Shown: positions 32,387 to 40,469 of the stretch, in pieces
How positions within the stretch are numbered: position 1 is the stretch's first letter
Layout of the letters: every line of letters begins with the position of its first letter
From: JBBQKQ01 sp043719155
GTDB lineage: Bacteria; Patescibacteriota; Minisyncoccia; Phycocordibacterales; UBA5272
NCBI GenBank assembly: GCA_043719155.1
Contig: JAYSUJ010000024.1
Span: forward strand, 8,182 to 72,181
Direction: 5' to 3'
DNA length: 64,000 nucleotides
The notes under the pieces: generated by a model
What the model was told of the DNA's origin: nothing
Seen by the model: only the letters and a program-made list of their open reading frames with translations
The model's database searches: none
Translations under genes and position numbers: made by a program

Positions 32387-33143
32387 AATCTTTTGGTATT
32401 GATGACTCTACTTTTATTTTCTCTCCGTCAAAAGGACTAAAAAAAGTAATGCTCTTTGCATGTAAAAGCTGCCTCACTTTTTCTTTACCAAAATATTTTT
32501 TCTCGAAATTGGTTTTTGTTGGTCCATACAAATGGTCGCCGACTATAGGATGCCCAAGACTTTTAGAGTGGATACGTATTTGGTGGGTACGACCTGTTTC
32601 AGGGAAAAACGCAACCAAAGACAATTTCTCACCGAAGATTTCTAATCTTTTTATAACTTTGTATCTTGTCAGCGCCTCCCTCTCCTCTCCTCTGTATTTC
32701 CCTACCGTCTTTACAACTTCCTTTTTTCGAAAGTCAGACTTACTCCTGGCTATAGCTGTGTCTATTATTCCAGTCTCATATTTGTAACTCCCCCAAACCA
32801 AAGCAACATATTCTTTACGAATTTTATGAGTTACAAATTGATTTTTTAAATTTTCATACGAGTCTTGGTTTTTTGCTAACAACAAACAGCCAGTAGTGTC
32901 TTTGTCTAGTCTATGCACTATCCCGGGTTTTTGCACTTCTACCTTTACTCCCAAATTTTCAAAAATCAAATTCTCACCGACTCCCTTTAGAGTTTTAAAG
33001 TTTTTCAAAACATAATCAGCAATAGTAATTGCTCTTTTTTCTTTAGTCACTTTTTCAGCCTTACCGTCTCCATGTACAACAAAACCCGCTGGCTTGTCTA
33101 AAACCAACAGGTTCTTGTCTTGGAATAATACTTTTATTTTCAT
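32361..33143 (-). CDS. RluD-type 23S rRNA pseudouridine synthase
   Basis: 260 residues with an intact catalytic motif (VHRLDKDTTGCLLLAKN, catalytic Asp) and TGRTHQIRIHSKSLGHPIVGDHLYG. The N-terminus is KVLFQDKNLLVLDKPAGFVVHGDG. No separate S4 domain is visible. It modifies uridines in rRNA or tRNA; RluD-like enzymes act on helix 69 of 23S rRNA, but the specificity here is not proved. It is a paralogue of 5357-6172, with the catalytic HRLD kept. It overlaps its convergent neighbour by 26 bases. Confidence 0.93.
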   Translation of the reverse strand: MKIKVLFQDKNLLVLDKPAGFVVHGDGKAEKVTKEKRAITIADYVLKNFKTLKGVGENLIFENLGVKVEVQKPGIVHRLDKDTTGCLLLAKNQDSYENLKNQFVTHKIRKEYVALVWGSYKYETGIIDTAIARSKSDFRKKEVVKTVGKYRGEEREALTRYKVIKRLEIFGEKLSLVAFFPETGRTHQIRIHSKSLGHPIVGDHLYGPTKTNFEKKYFGKEKVRQLLHAKSITFFSPFDGEKIKVESSIPKDFKKLFELK

Positions 33144-33171
33144 AAAAGTATTATAGCAAATTTATCTTAAA

Positions 33172-33603
33172 TTACTTGCAACATTTTGAATGCACAGACA
33201 TTTTCCCTGGGCCAACTAAAGCGATACCTATAGAGCAAACCAACAAAAGAAGTTGAAACTCGTATCCACCCGCCATTGCATTGAAACCATTTTTAAAATG
33301 CACCATAGAGATAGCCACTATCATGATCACTGCAAAAAGACCACCAACCAATCTTGTCATTACCCCAGCTGCCATAAGTAGACCTCCTAAAAATTCTACA
33401 TAAGCTACGGCGTAAGTCAAAAATGCCCCAACGCCCATAGACCCAAACATTGCCAAAGTTCCTTCCATGTTGGAAACTTTCATCCAGCCGTGAACAATAA
33501 AAGTAGCCGCTACAGAAAGACGGATTATCAAGAGTGCAATGTCCAGGTGTTTTGGATCATTAGAAACTCCACAGGCCAAGTCACAGATTTTTTTACCATT
33601 CAT
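33172..33603 (-). CDS. DoxX family membrane protein
   Basis: 143 residues with four membrane spans. The DoxX signature is seen: ALLIIRLSVAATFIVHGWMKV, then the G-x-F-L-x-Y-x-V-A-Y-V-E-F-L-G-G-L-L-M-A-A-G segment and LVGGLFAVIMIVAISMVH. DoxX/DoxD-like proteins associate with thiol or quinone redox systems in other bacteria; the role here is unknown. A short Cys-containing N-terminus (KICDLACGVSND) and a Cys pair at the end (HSKCCK) could bind metal or be redox-active. It lies directly downstream of tRNA-Val on the same strand. Confidence 0.87.
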   Translation of the reverse strand: MNGKKICDLACGVSNDPKHLDIALLIIRLSVAATFIVHGWMKVSNMEGTLAMFGSMGVGAFLTYAVAYVEFLGGLLMAAGVMTRLVGGLFAVIMIVAISMVHFKNGFNAMAGGYEFQLLLLVCSIGIALVGPGKMSVHSKCCK

Positions 33604-33692
33604 AAGTATTTATTTGTTTTTTGTATACATTAAAAATGTGTATACCTGCACTAAAGTATACTCGAGACTAGTAATGTTTTGCAATACCCCTG

Positions 33693-33765
33693 TGGGCGAT
33701 AGAGGACTCGAACCTCTGACCTTCGCTGTGTAAAAGCGTTGCTCTACCAACTGAGCTAATCGCCC
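33693..33765 (-). tRNA. tRNA-Val (TAC)
   Basis: Perfect acceptor GGGCGAT/ATCGCCC, D-stem GCTC/GAGC, anticodon loop TTTACAC with anticodon TAC, T-loop TTCGAGT. CCA is not encoded. Confidence 0.95.
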
Positions 33766-33876
33766 AAATATTTTTTACTTTATTTGAACAGAAACATTAT
33801 AACAAGGAGTGAAGAAAAAGTAAATGCTGGGGGCAAATTTTGTTAATACTCTCAAAACTTGTATACTTTTTTGCAA

Positions 33877-34926
33877 ATGGCAAAACACGTAGTAGCAGAG
33901 GCAAGAGCTGCAGGAAAAAATATGGTTGTTAACAGTACCCCGTCACAGATAACCAGTTCTTTTAACTATGACCCCAATGCCGAAAATTTAAAACCTGCTA
34001 ACAACAATCCGCCAGCCAAGAAAACTAATGCATCCAATATCTACCCACTGATAAAAGATTCAAACCCAGAGGTGGCTCAAAAAAAAGCCCAGCAGAGAGC
34101 GGCTAGCCTCAACCCAGACAAAGCTGAAGCAGAACTCAGTAGGCAAGAAGGAAAAGAAGCTGAGCAAACATACTCCAAGGCAACTAAAAAACTTTTAGAA
34201 GGCCAGACAAAAGTAGAAAATCCGGACTCAAAGGAAGCAAGCCAAGAGGAAGAATCTGCGGAGCTGCAAAAAGTGCAAGAGGAGCAAGCAAGAGAAGAAC
34301 AAGAAAAAATAAATTTATTCCTTGCTCAAGATGCTGAAAGAGCGGAAGAAGAGGAGATTGACGCCCAAGAAACAAAAATGCGCGAAATAGAAAGTAACTT
34401 GAGGCTAGCTGGTTACAAATTTACCAGAGAAGATATAGAGTTTTTCATGGCGTCCGACTTTAAAGTAAACTTTCCTGTAGGCATGACCATTACAGCTGGT
34501 GTGTCTTTTTTAACTAGTGTTTTCTTTTTTTTCACTTCCCTAGTCATGTCTGTAGGAGGCTCGTTGGCAGGCTCTCCACTTGCCTGGCTTTCTACACTTG
34601 GCTTTAGCTTGGTTGTAAAGGCAGTACTCGAAACTACCAGTCTTGGAATTTTTGTAATTGGCTACATTACTCAAACAGCCTTTAGTTTTGGAGAAATCGG
34701 GGTAATGATTTACTATTTAAAAACTGGCTCTTTAGTTGCAAGAAAAGGAAACTTGGTCAGGAAATATTTAACACGCTTGATAATTATCTGGCTGATAATT
34801 TTCTTTATTGGCTGGATCCCTGGCTTAGGCTTGATAATTTATTTTGCAGGAGGTCGAGGAATCTGGAGACTGGTAAAACGAGAAACAAGAAAAGTTGAGA
34901 AAATAATAAAAAATGGTCTGCAGTAA
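33877..34926 (+). CDS. Membrane protein with long disordered/coiled N-terminal region
   Basis: 349 residues. The first 190 are hydrophilic: a low-complexity start (SNTPSQ-, Asn/Pro-rich), then a strongly charged coiled coil (EAELSRQEGKEAEQTYSKATKK ... EESAELQKVQEEQAREEQEKI). The rest has three or four spans (FPVGMTITAGVSFLTSVFFFFTSLV, GFSLVVKAVLETTSLGIFVIGYI, LIIIWLIIFFIGWIPGLGLIIYF) and a basic tail. The ATG at 33877 is preceded by TATACT 12 nt upstream. I know of similar proteins in related uncultured bacteria but not their function. Possible scaffold linking membrane and cytoplasm. Confidence 0.72.
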   Translation: MAKHVVAEARAAGKNMVVNSTPSQITSSFNYDPNAENLKPANNNPPAKKTNASNIYPLIKDSNPEVAQKKAQQRAASLNPDKAEAELSRQEGKEAEQTYSKATKKLLEGQTKVENPDSKEASQEEESAELQKVQEEQAREEQEKINLFLAQDAERAEEEEIDAQETKMREIESNLRLAGYKFTREDIEFFMASDFKVNFPVGMTITAGVSFLTSVFFFFTSLVMSVGGSLAGSPLAWLSTLGFSLVVKAVLETTSLGIFVIGYITQTAFSFGEIGVMIYYLKTGSLVARKGNLVRKYLTRLIIIWLIIFFIGWIPGLGLIIYFAGGRGIWRLVKRETRKVEKIIKNGLQ

Positions 34927-34985
34927 AAACATTTTAACCATTGTAAAATATAGGATTTATGGTATAATTTTCCTATCCAAAAATT

Positions 34986-35057
34986 GCTTCCGTAGTTCAA
35001 TGGATAGAACAGGAGACTTCTAAGCTCTTGATGTAGGTTCGATTCCTGCCGGAAGCA
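34986..35057 (+). tRNA. tRNA-Arg (TCT)
   Basis: Acceptor GCTTCCG/CGGAAGC, D-stem GTTC/GAAC, anticodon loop CTTCTAA with anticodon TCT, T-loop TTCGATT. CCA is not encoded. A promoter-like TTGTAA-16-TATAAT lies just upstream (about 34940-34967). Confidence 0.93.
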
Positions 35058-35070
35058 CACAAAAAACGTT

Positions 35071-35490
35071 TTATCTTACTGTCGTACCCGGCTCAGGTTC
35101 CCCCACCGGACTCACCATAAACAAATTTCCAGCATCTCCACCGGCAAACAGAAGCATACCGTTACTCTCAAACCCCCGCATTTTTCTTGGTGCCAAGTTT
35201 GCCACTACGCATACATATTTACCAACAAGTTCGTCTCCTGTTTTAAAATATTCTCGTATGCCTGATAAAATAGTTCTGTATTCTGGAGACACACTTTCTT
35301 CTCCCGTTTCAGAAATTACTTGTTTTGTTTCCCCTACGTCTACTAAAAATCTATAGAGCTTGTCAGCCCCATCTATCGTGTGACACTCTAAAATTTTGCC
35401 AATTTTAAGTTGAACTTTTGCAAAATCTTCGATACCAATAGTTTTTACAACATTCACAGTTCCTTCTTTTTTAATTTCATCTGTTTGCAT
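35071..35490 (-). CDS. Free-standing tRNA-binding domain (Trbp111/MetG C-terminal-like)
   Basis: 139 residues forming one OB-fold of the EMAP/Trbp111 type. Visible: IEDFAKVQLKIGKILECHTIDGADKLYRFLVDVGE, then RTILSGIREYFKTGDELVGKYVCVVANLAPRKMRGFESNGMLLFAG, the conserved V-A-N-L-x-P-R-K-M-x-G-x-x-S-x-G-M core. In many bacteria this domain is fused to methionyl-tRNA synthetase, where it dimerises the enzyme and raises tRNA affinity; here it is a separate gene, as in Trbp111. It is probably co-transcribed with the YqgF gene 17 nt upstream. Confidence 0.92.
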   Translation of the reverse strand: MQTDEIKKEGTVNVVKTIGIEDFAKVQLKIGKILECHTIDGADKLYRFLVDVGETKQVISETGEESVSPEYRTILSGIREYFKTGDELVGKYVCVVANLAPRKMRGFESNGMLLFAGGDAGNLFMVSPVGEPEPGTTVR

Positions 35491-35507
35491 ATTTATATTA
35501 TATTTTA

Positions 35508-35972
35508 TTACATGTCTTCACTATCTGCAATTCCCTGCTCAAATTCTTCTTGCTTTTTCTTTTCCTCGTCAGTCTTCACATTCACTTTGTCTAAATATCT
35601 TTGTAAAATTAGGGCGGCTGCCCTGTCATCTATGTCTTTCTCATTGTCCAAATATCTTGCATGCTTACTAGTTAAAAACTCTTTCTCATATTTAAATTCT
35701 ATCTCCCCATTTAAAACTCTTGCCTCGTATTTTTCTTTCATCATGTTTACAAAACTTTGAGTCTTTTCCCAAATGTGATTATGTATACCTTTAGAGTTTA
35801 CACTTTCTCCAAAGATAATTCTTTCAAAAAGCACATTACTCAACATATGGTCTAGCTCGGCCTCCAGACTTTCAGTCGGCACAATTTTTAATGGCACAGC
35901 CACTGTTCCCTTGTCGTCACTCACTGCTAGCCCACATTTTTTGGCTCCAAAGTCTACGGATAAGTATTTCAT
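35508..35972 (-). CDS. ruvX: Putative pre-16S rRNA nuclease / Holliday junction resolvase RuvX (YqgF)
   Basis: RNase H-fold protein of the YqgF family, needed in E. coli for maturing the 5' end of 16S rRNA. It opens MKYLSVDFGAKKCGLAVSDD with the catalytic Asp in the first strand. The second and third acidic sites are FGESVNSKGIHN (Glu) and DIDDRAAALILQRYLD (Asp). About 154 residues; a start three codons earlier is possible. It carries an acidic, charged tail (KKKQEEFEQGIADSEDM). It precedes the tRNA-binding domain gene in a two-gene unit. Confidence 0.9.
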   Translation of the reverse strand: MKYLSVDFGAKKCGLAVSDDKGTVAVPLKIVPTESLEAELDHMLSNVLFERIIFGESVNSKGIHNHIWEKTQSFVNMMKEKYEARVLNGEIEFKYEKEFLTSKHARYLDNEKDIDDRAAALILQRYLDKVNVKTDEEKKKQEEFEQGIADSEDM

Positions 35973-36043
35973 GTTATTCATTATAGCAAAGTTATTGAAA
36001 AATTAGAAATATGTGTTATAATTTTGGAGTTCTCAAAAACTCT

Positions 36044-36115
36044 GCTCGGGTAGTTCAATGGATAGAATATAGGATTGCGGTTCCTACGATACAGGTTCGA
36101 TTCCTGTCTCGAGCA
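36044..36115 (+). tRNA. tRNA-Arg (GCG)
   Basis: Acceptor GCTCGGG/CTCGAGC (one G-T pair), anticodon stem TAGGA/TCCTA, anticodon loop TTGCGGT with anticodon GCG, T-stem ACAGG/CCTGT with T-loop TTCGATT. CCA is not encoded. Most bacteria read CGN arginine codons with an ACG (inosine) tRNA, so GCG is unusual. Confidence 0.92.
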
Positions 36116-36125
36116 CAAAGGGGTG

Positions 36126-36160
36126 AAACAAAAAACACATAAATTATGTGTTTTTTGTTT
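36126..36160. terminator. Bidirectional terminator
   Basis: Perfect 17-base arms (36126-36142/36144-36160), A-rich then T-rich, so effective on both strands. It separates tRNA-Arg from the convergent DUF378 gene. Confidence 0.88.
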
Positions 36161-36177
36161 CGTGTTTTCAGTCAATT

Positions 36178-36366
36178 TTACACTAACTCAAAGTGTTGAG
36201 CTAAAACGTAAACACCTGAAAGTCCTACCAAAATGTATACTAGACTTTCTAAACTTGCCATTGACCCAAAAATCATACTTACCAAGTTGAAACCAACTGC
36301 GGTCAACCCCCAGTTAAGTGCGCCAATTACTACTAACCACCAAGCCACCATTCCTATTGTTTTCAT
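36178..36366 (-). CDS. DUF378 family membrane protein
   Basis: 62 residues with two spans. The family pattern is complete: VAWWLVVIGALNWGLTAVGFNLVSMIFG, then SLVYILVGLSGVYVLAQ, that is the I-G-x-L-N-W-G-L core and the Y-I-L-V-G-x-x-x-x-Y end. The function of DUF378 proteins is unknown. It is a single-gene unit with its own terminator. Confidence 0.9.
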   Translation of the reverse strand: MKTIGMVAWWLVVIGALNWGLTAVGFNLVSMIFGSMASLESLVYILVGLSGVYVLAQHFELV

Positions 36367-36454
36367 ATATATATTTTTAACTAGGATTCCCCTAGTCTGT
36401 TATAAGTATAGCTATATTTTTAAAAAGTGTGCAACTAGTTATCCCCTTTATCTT

Positions 36455-37624
36455 TTATTTAATTTTGTATTTTTTAAACTTGTAAAAATACATAACTGCC
36501 ATGTTTATTGAGAAAGTTACAAGGAGCAGAATTATAAAATACCAAAACCCAGCACTAGTAAATTTCGGCAAAGTATCCCTGGTCATGTAGTTGACTATTC
36601 CTGCTACTACCCCAATTGTAGTTATAAGTGTCAGTGACGAGATAGAAGACTTGGTACTTTCAGTCTGTAAAACTCCCAGCATCTCATTGGCAGAGTTTAA
36701 ATAGTTTTTAGTCATGGACCAAAGGCTTTTTACATAGTCATGAGTATCTAAAAGAGTTTCAAATTTGTATTGAAAAAGAGGGTGGAGATTTTTATAATCG
36801 TCGCCAAGATTGGTGAGTTTTTGTCTGGTTTTCAGGTAAACCGGCATTTGGTTTATCCTTGCTTCTATCAGGTTTATCGTTTTTTGCTCTTGCTGCAATT
36901 CTTCTCTTGTCTTAAAGATTTCATCTCCCCTTAAATAATCTTTACTTTTAATTATATTAATTTTTTCCCAAATCTCTCTGTGTATGTGTAAATATCTAGC
37001 CATCTGAGCTTTAAATTCCCTAAAGAAAATTTCAGTCTCGGCAAACAAGTTAAATACTTTATCATTTGGTAAATTTTCTAAGATCATTATTTTTTTACCT
37101 TTGTAAATCCCAACTTTTTCTACTACAATTTTAGAACTTATCTCATCCTCCAGCTTTTCGAACACTTCTAAAATATCTGCCATCGCCCCAGCTTCTACAT
37201 TCAAAATAAATGGGTAGATATTTTCTATCTTAGCCAACTCTTTTGGTACTGGTGCACCTCTGGAAAATAAATATGAAAAAGCTGTCGCTAGCTTTGTTTC
37301 ATAAAAGTTTTTTATTTTTTCTATTTCTTTTACTAAATCTAGTAAATCATTTTTTTTATCGTTTTTTTCTATATTTACTTTTAGAGTTATCAGGCCATCT
37401 TCAAATATATTTAAAGAAAAGCTACCTTCCAAAACTATATCCAAATATTCCATTTCTGCCACAACTCTTTCACAACTTTTTACCTTTAAATTCTTAAGGT
37501 TTTTTGTTACAACTTTTTTATCTAGACCAAGCAAATCTTTACCAGACAAAAAATTTTGCATTTCTGTCAAATGCAGAGTTGTCCTTTGAAACCAACCACC
37601 TATGGTTACAGATTTTATTTTCAC
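36455..37624 (-). CDS. Membrane protein with CorA-like layout, no GMN motif
   Basis: 389 residues. A large soluble N-terminal part with long helices (FLAETEIFFREF-type segments, MARYLHIHREIWEKINIIKS, QQEQKTINLIEARINQMP) is followed by two closely spaced C-terminal spans (SLTLITTIGVVAGIVNYM and GFWYFIILLLVTFSINMAVMYFY) and a short basic tail. This resembles CorA-type magnesium channels in layout, but the G-M-N signature between the spans is absent, so the transport function is doubtful. It lies downstream of the ABC-2 exporter genes. Confidence 0.6.
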   Translation of the reverse strand: MKIKSVTIGGWFQRTTLHLTEMQNFLSGKDLLGLDKKVVTKNLKNLKVKSCERVVAEMEYLDIVLEGSFSLNIFEDGLITLKVNIEKNDKKNDLLDLVKEIEKIKNFYETKLATAFSYLFSRGAPVPKELAKIENIYPFILNVEAGAMADILEVFEKLEDEISSKIVVEKVGIYKGKKIMILENLPNDKVFNLFAETEIFFREFKAQMARYLHIHREIWEKINIIKSKDYLRGDEIFKTREELQQEQKTINLIEARINQMPVYLKTRQKLTNLGDDYKNLHPLFQYKFETLLDTHDYVKSLWSMTKNYLNSANEMLGVLQTESTKSSISSLTLITTIGVVAGIVNYMTRDTLPKFTSAGFWYFIILLLVTFSINMAVMYFYKFKKYKIK

Positions 37625-37651
37625 TAAAAAAGTTTAACACAACTTTTTGTT

Positions 37652-38431
37652 TTAACTACGCAGTTTCCAACCAGTTTGAAATATGTATATTGTTAGACCC
37701 AAGAAAAGTGCAGCTATAGTACCCAAAACTACAATACCTAAAAGTAGTGAAGCGTCATGGTAACCAGTCAAGGCATATCGTATACCGTCTGTGGCGTAAA
37801 AAAGTGGGTTAAAGTGAATCAGAAAACGCAAGTTTTCAGGCAGCATCGACACCGAGTAAAACGCTCCACCAAGAAAAGACATGGGAGTAATAATAAAATT
37901 TTGAGCTAGGCCCATTTTCTCAAAACTGTTGTCCGCCCAGATGCCTACAACTAAGCCCATAATCCCAAAAACAAAAGATATAAGCAAAACATAAAACAAA
38001 AGCATAAACGGGTGCGCAATAGCGTTTACCCCAAACATCAAACCTACAATGGAAAGGGCTAACATAATACAAATACCTCTGAATAAACCATTAGCCACCA
38101 GAGAGAGCACCAGTTCAACATAAGAAATTGGGTAAGTTAAAAAATCTTCTATAGTTTTACCAAATTTCATAAAGTAAATTGAAAAACTAGTGGCCCCAAA
38201 AACTGACATAATTAAGTTCATGGCAAAAATACCTGGGAAAACGAAAGAAATATATTTTATGCCCTCGATACTTTCTATTTTGCTGCCCACCACATAACCA
38301 AAGATAAATATATACAGTGAGGCAGTAACAAAAGGAGCTATTAGAGCTTGACCTAAAACTCTTTTATTTCTAGCTACTTCTCTTTCTATCAGTGTGAAAA
38401 AAGGAATCAGTCTGGTTATTATTTTTTGCAT
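37652..38431 (-). CDS. ABC-2 type transporter permease
   Basis: 259 residues with six spans. It starts MQKIITRLIPFFTLIEREVAR, with an amphipathic helix before the first span (ALIAPFVTASLYIFIFGYVV). Then come GIFAMNLIMSVFGATSFSIYF, the family's W-x-x-x-x-F-x-x-M-G-x-x-x-x-x-x-x-P-x-x-F-x-x-G-x-x-Y block (ADNSFEKMGLAQNFIITPMSFLGGAFY), and the final span. It forms an exporter with the ATPase at 39177-39905. Substrates of such simple ABC-2 exporters are lipids, polysaccharides or drugs; the one here is unknown. A P-loop kinase gene lies between the two subunits. Confidence 0.92.
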   Translation of the reverse strand: MQKIITRLIPFFTLIEREVARNKRVLGQALIAPFVTASLYIFIFGYVVGSKIESIEGIKYISFVFPGIFAMNLIMSVFGATSFSIYFMKFGKTIEDFLTYPISYVELVLSLVANGLFRGICIMLALSIVGLMFGVNAIAHPFMLLFYVLLISFVFGIMGLVVGIWADNSFEKMGLAQNFIITPMSFLGGAFYSVSMLPENLRFLIHFNPLFYATDGIRYALTGYHDASLLLGIVVLGTIAALFLGLTIYIFQTGWKLRS

Positions 38432-38461
38432 ATTTTTTATATTTTAATTAGTAATTGTAAT

Positions 38462-39169
38462 TTAAGAAAACATTTTTATTTGATTAATGTAATCACTAAC
38501 TTTTTCAAGAGTTTCCGACACTGTTAAAACTTCGTTATCAATATAATACCCTTCTTTTACATTATCAACCATACTAAAAACAAATTCAGCAGACTCCTTC
38601 CCGAAAACTTTTTCTCTTTTTGAGTCTCTCTCAATACACACCTTAAGTGAGCTAAACAAAGTAATAAAAAGTACGTTACCCCTAAACTTAGATTTCAAAT
38701 CTTCCACTTGGTCTTTGTAATAAAAACAACCACACAGTAAATTTATTTTATCTGACACACAACTTTTAAAAACTATTTCATTGGATTTTATAAAATTTTC
38801 TAAAGGAATGCCATCGTTCGCACTTAAATTATTATCGTCAATAATTTTATCCAAAGACAAATAATTATAAACTAGACTGTTTGCGAGCAGCTTTGAAATT
38901 GTGGTTTTCCCAACTCCTAATGGTCCACGGATAACTATCAATTTTTTACTTGACAGATCTTGGGTAGGTGTTATACTTTCTATACTAACGCCAAATGGCG
39001 CCTGAGAAACCCCGTGTAAAAACGGGGTTTCGTCTTTATGTAAAATTACCCTATTAACTTGAGCAACTAATTTCAAAAACTCATCTTCCGATTGTTTTTT
39101 AACACAGTTCCAATCATCGAAGTTTTTGCTAATGTCTTTTTGTCCTAAAGGGACTTGGTTTCCATGCAT
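38462..39169 (-). CDS. P-loop kinase-like protein, possibly a gene fusion
   Basis: 235 residues. The core has a Walker A (VIRGPLGVGKTTISKLLANSL), then SLDKIIDDN and later VLFITLFSSLKVCIERDSKRE, the LID/base-binding part of small-molecule kinases (AAA_33, shikimate- or zeta-toxin-like). Residues 1-50 (KDISKNFDDWNCVKKQ) look unrelated and recall the leader of MazF-like toxins in related bacteria. Between the two parts, at 39006-39031, lies a perfect 10-bp hairpin inside the frame that looks like an old terminator. The true kinase might start at a later non-ATG codon. It separates the permease from the ATPase of one ABC exporter. Confidence 0.65.
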   Translation of the reverse strand: MHGNQVPLGQKDISKNFDDWNCVKKQSEDEFLKLVAQVNRVILHKDETPFLHGVSQAPFGVSIESITPTQDLSSKKLIVIRGPLGVGKTTISKLLANSLVYNYLSLDKIIDDNNLSANDGIPLENFIKSNEIVFKSCVSDKINLLCGCFYYKDQVEDLKSKFRGNVLFITLFSSLKVCIERDSKREKVFGKESAEFVFSMVDNVKEGYYIDNEVLTVSETLEKVSDYINQIKMFS

Positions 39170-39176
39170 AAAAAAA

Positions 39177-39905
39177 TTATTTCTGGGTTATCTCCAAATA
39201 CTTATCCTGCAATTTTCCATTCTCCATTGCTGTTTTAATACTTTCGTCATAAACAATTTCGCCCCCCTTTATTATGACTACTCTTTCACACATTTCCTCT
39301 ATCTCCTCCAAATAATGTGAAGTGAGGATAATAGTCTTACCTTCTTTGTGTAAATCTTTTAAATATTTCCAAATAGCTTGCCTAGTTTCTACATCTACCC
39401 CCGCAGTTGGTTCATCTAAGATAATTATTTCAGGGTGATGTATCAAGGCTTTGGCAACAACAGTACGACGTTTTAAACCTCCGGAAAGGAAGTTGAACTT
39501 TTTCTTTCTATGTTCTTGCAAACCAAAGGCTGTCAACATATCCTCCACCCTTTTCTTTCTCTCCTCACCGACAATACTGAAAAACCCAGCCTGATAGTAC
39601 AGGACGTCTTCCACCAAAGCAAAGAAATCTATATTGAACTCTTGGGGTGACAAACCTATTTTAGTTCTAGCTTGTTTATAGTCCTGTACCACATCATGTC
39701 CGAAAACTTTTATACTTCCACTTGTCGGCTCGGAAACTCCAGTTATACAGTGTATGGTTGTGGACTTGCCAGCCCCATTTGGACCCAGAATCCCTACAAA
39801 CTCACCTTTTTTTATTTCTAAAGACAAGCCTCTGATGGCCAATTTTTCATCTTTTGTTCCCGCTTTATATACTTTTACTAAATTCTCAACTTTTATGGCA
39901 GACAT
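39177..39905 (-). CDS. ABC transporter ATP-binding protein (ABC-2 export type)
   Basis: 242 residues with every ATPase motif: Walker A GPNGAGKSTT, Q-loop SPQEFNID, signature NFLSGGLKRR (last position of LSGGQ altered), Walker B IIILDEPTAGVD and the H-loop TSHYLEEIEEM. The drug-resistance/Nod-type subfamily pairs with ABC-2 permeases, here the gene at 37652-38431. It starts 3 nt after the DUF1993 gene, so they are likely co-transcribed. It hydrolyses ATP on the cytoplasmic side to drive export. Confidence 0.94.
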   Translation of the reverse strand: MSAIKVENLVKVYKAGTKDEKLAIRGLSLEIKKGEFVGILGPNGAGKSTTIHCITGVSEPTSGSIKVFGHDVVQDYKQARTKIGLSPQEFNIDFFALVEDVLYYQAGFFSIVGEERKKRVEDMLTAFGLQEHRKKKFNFLSGGLKRRTVVAKALIHHPEIIILDEPTAGVDVETRQAIWKYLKDLHKEGKTIILTSHYLEEIEEMCERVVIIKGGEIVYDESIKTAMENGKLQDKYLEITQK

Positions 39906-39908
39906 ATT

Positions 39909-40427
39909 TTAACCCTGCTTCATTTCCATTTTACCTATAAAGTCCATTTTACCAATTTTAACCCCCTTGTTTCTTAAGATATTGTAAGCTGTAGAAAGGT
40001 GGAAAAGTGAGTTTTGAAAAATAAAGTTCTCCAAATATTCTGGACCTTCAAAATACATACCACTTGGCATCCAGCCCATAGATATTCTCCTATTTTCAAT
40101 ATCTTCAACTTTTTCTATATCCATACTTTGTAAAAATTCTTTTGTTTTCTTTATTCTTTCTTTTAGTTCTAAAATTGTCTTTTCACTGTCCTCAAACTTC
40201 GGTGCGTCTACCCCAGCAAGTCTAGCTACACCCCCTTTGGCATTGTCAGAAAAAATTTGTACTTGTCTTTTAAAATCATACATATCAGGTGCCAGTCGTG
40301 CCGACAATATCTCCTCCTCACCTACCCCACTTTCCGCCAAATACCCTTCGGCTTTTTCAAGTAAATTGTTCATGTTGTCACAAGCTCGTAGCATCATTTT
40401 GTAAAAAAGTTCGTATTTATTTTTCAT
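39909..40427 (-). CDS. DUF1993 family protein
   Basis: 172 residues, all helical and soluble. DUF1993 elements: LLEKAEGYLAESGVGEEEILSARLAPDMYDFKRQVQIFSDNAKGGVARLAG, then KTKEFLQSM and a terminal helix with FIFQNSLFHLSTAYNILRNKG. The family resembles DinB-like four-helix bundles, sometimes metal-binding; its role is unknown. It is the first gene of the ABC exporter unit, which suggests a linked but unproved role. Confidence 0.88.
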   Translation of the reverse strand: MKNKYELFYKMMLRACDNMNNLLEKAEGYLAESGVGEEEILSARLAPDMYDFKRQVQIFSDNAKGGVARLAGVDAPKFEDSEKTILELKERIKKTKEFLQSMDIEKVEDIENRRISMGWMPSGMYFEGPEYLENFIFQNSLFHLSTAYNILRNKGVKIGKMDFIGKMEMKQG

Positions 40428-40469
40428 ATATTTTATTGTAGGTTTAGTATAGCAGACCCGTCAAGAGGA

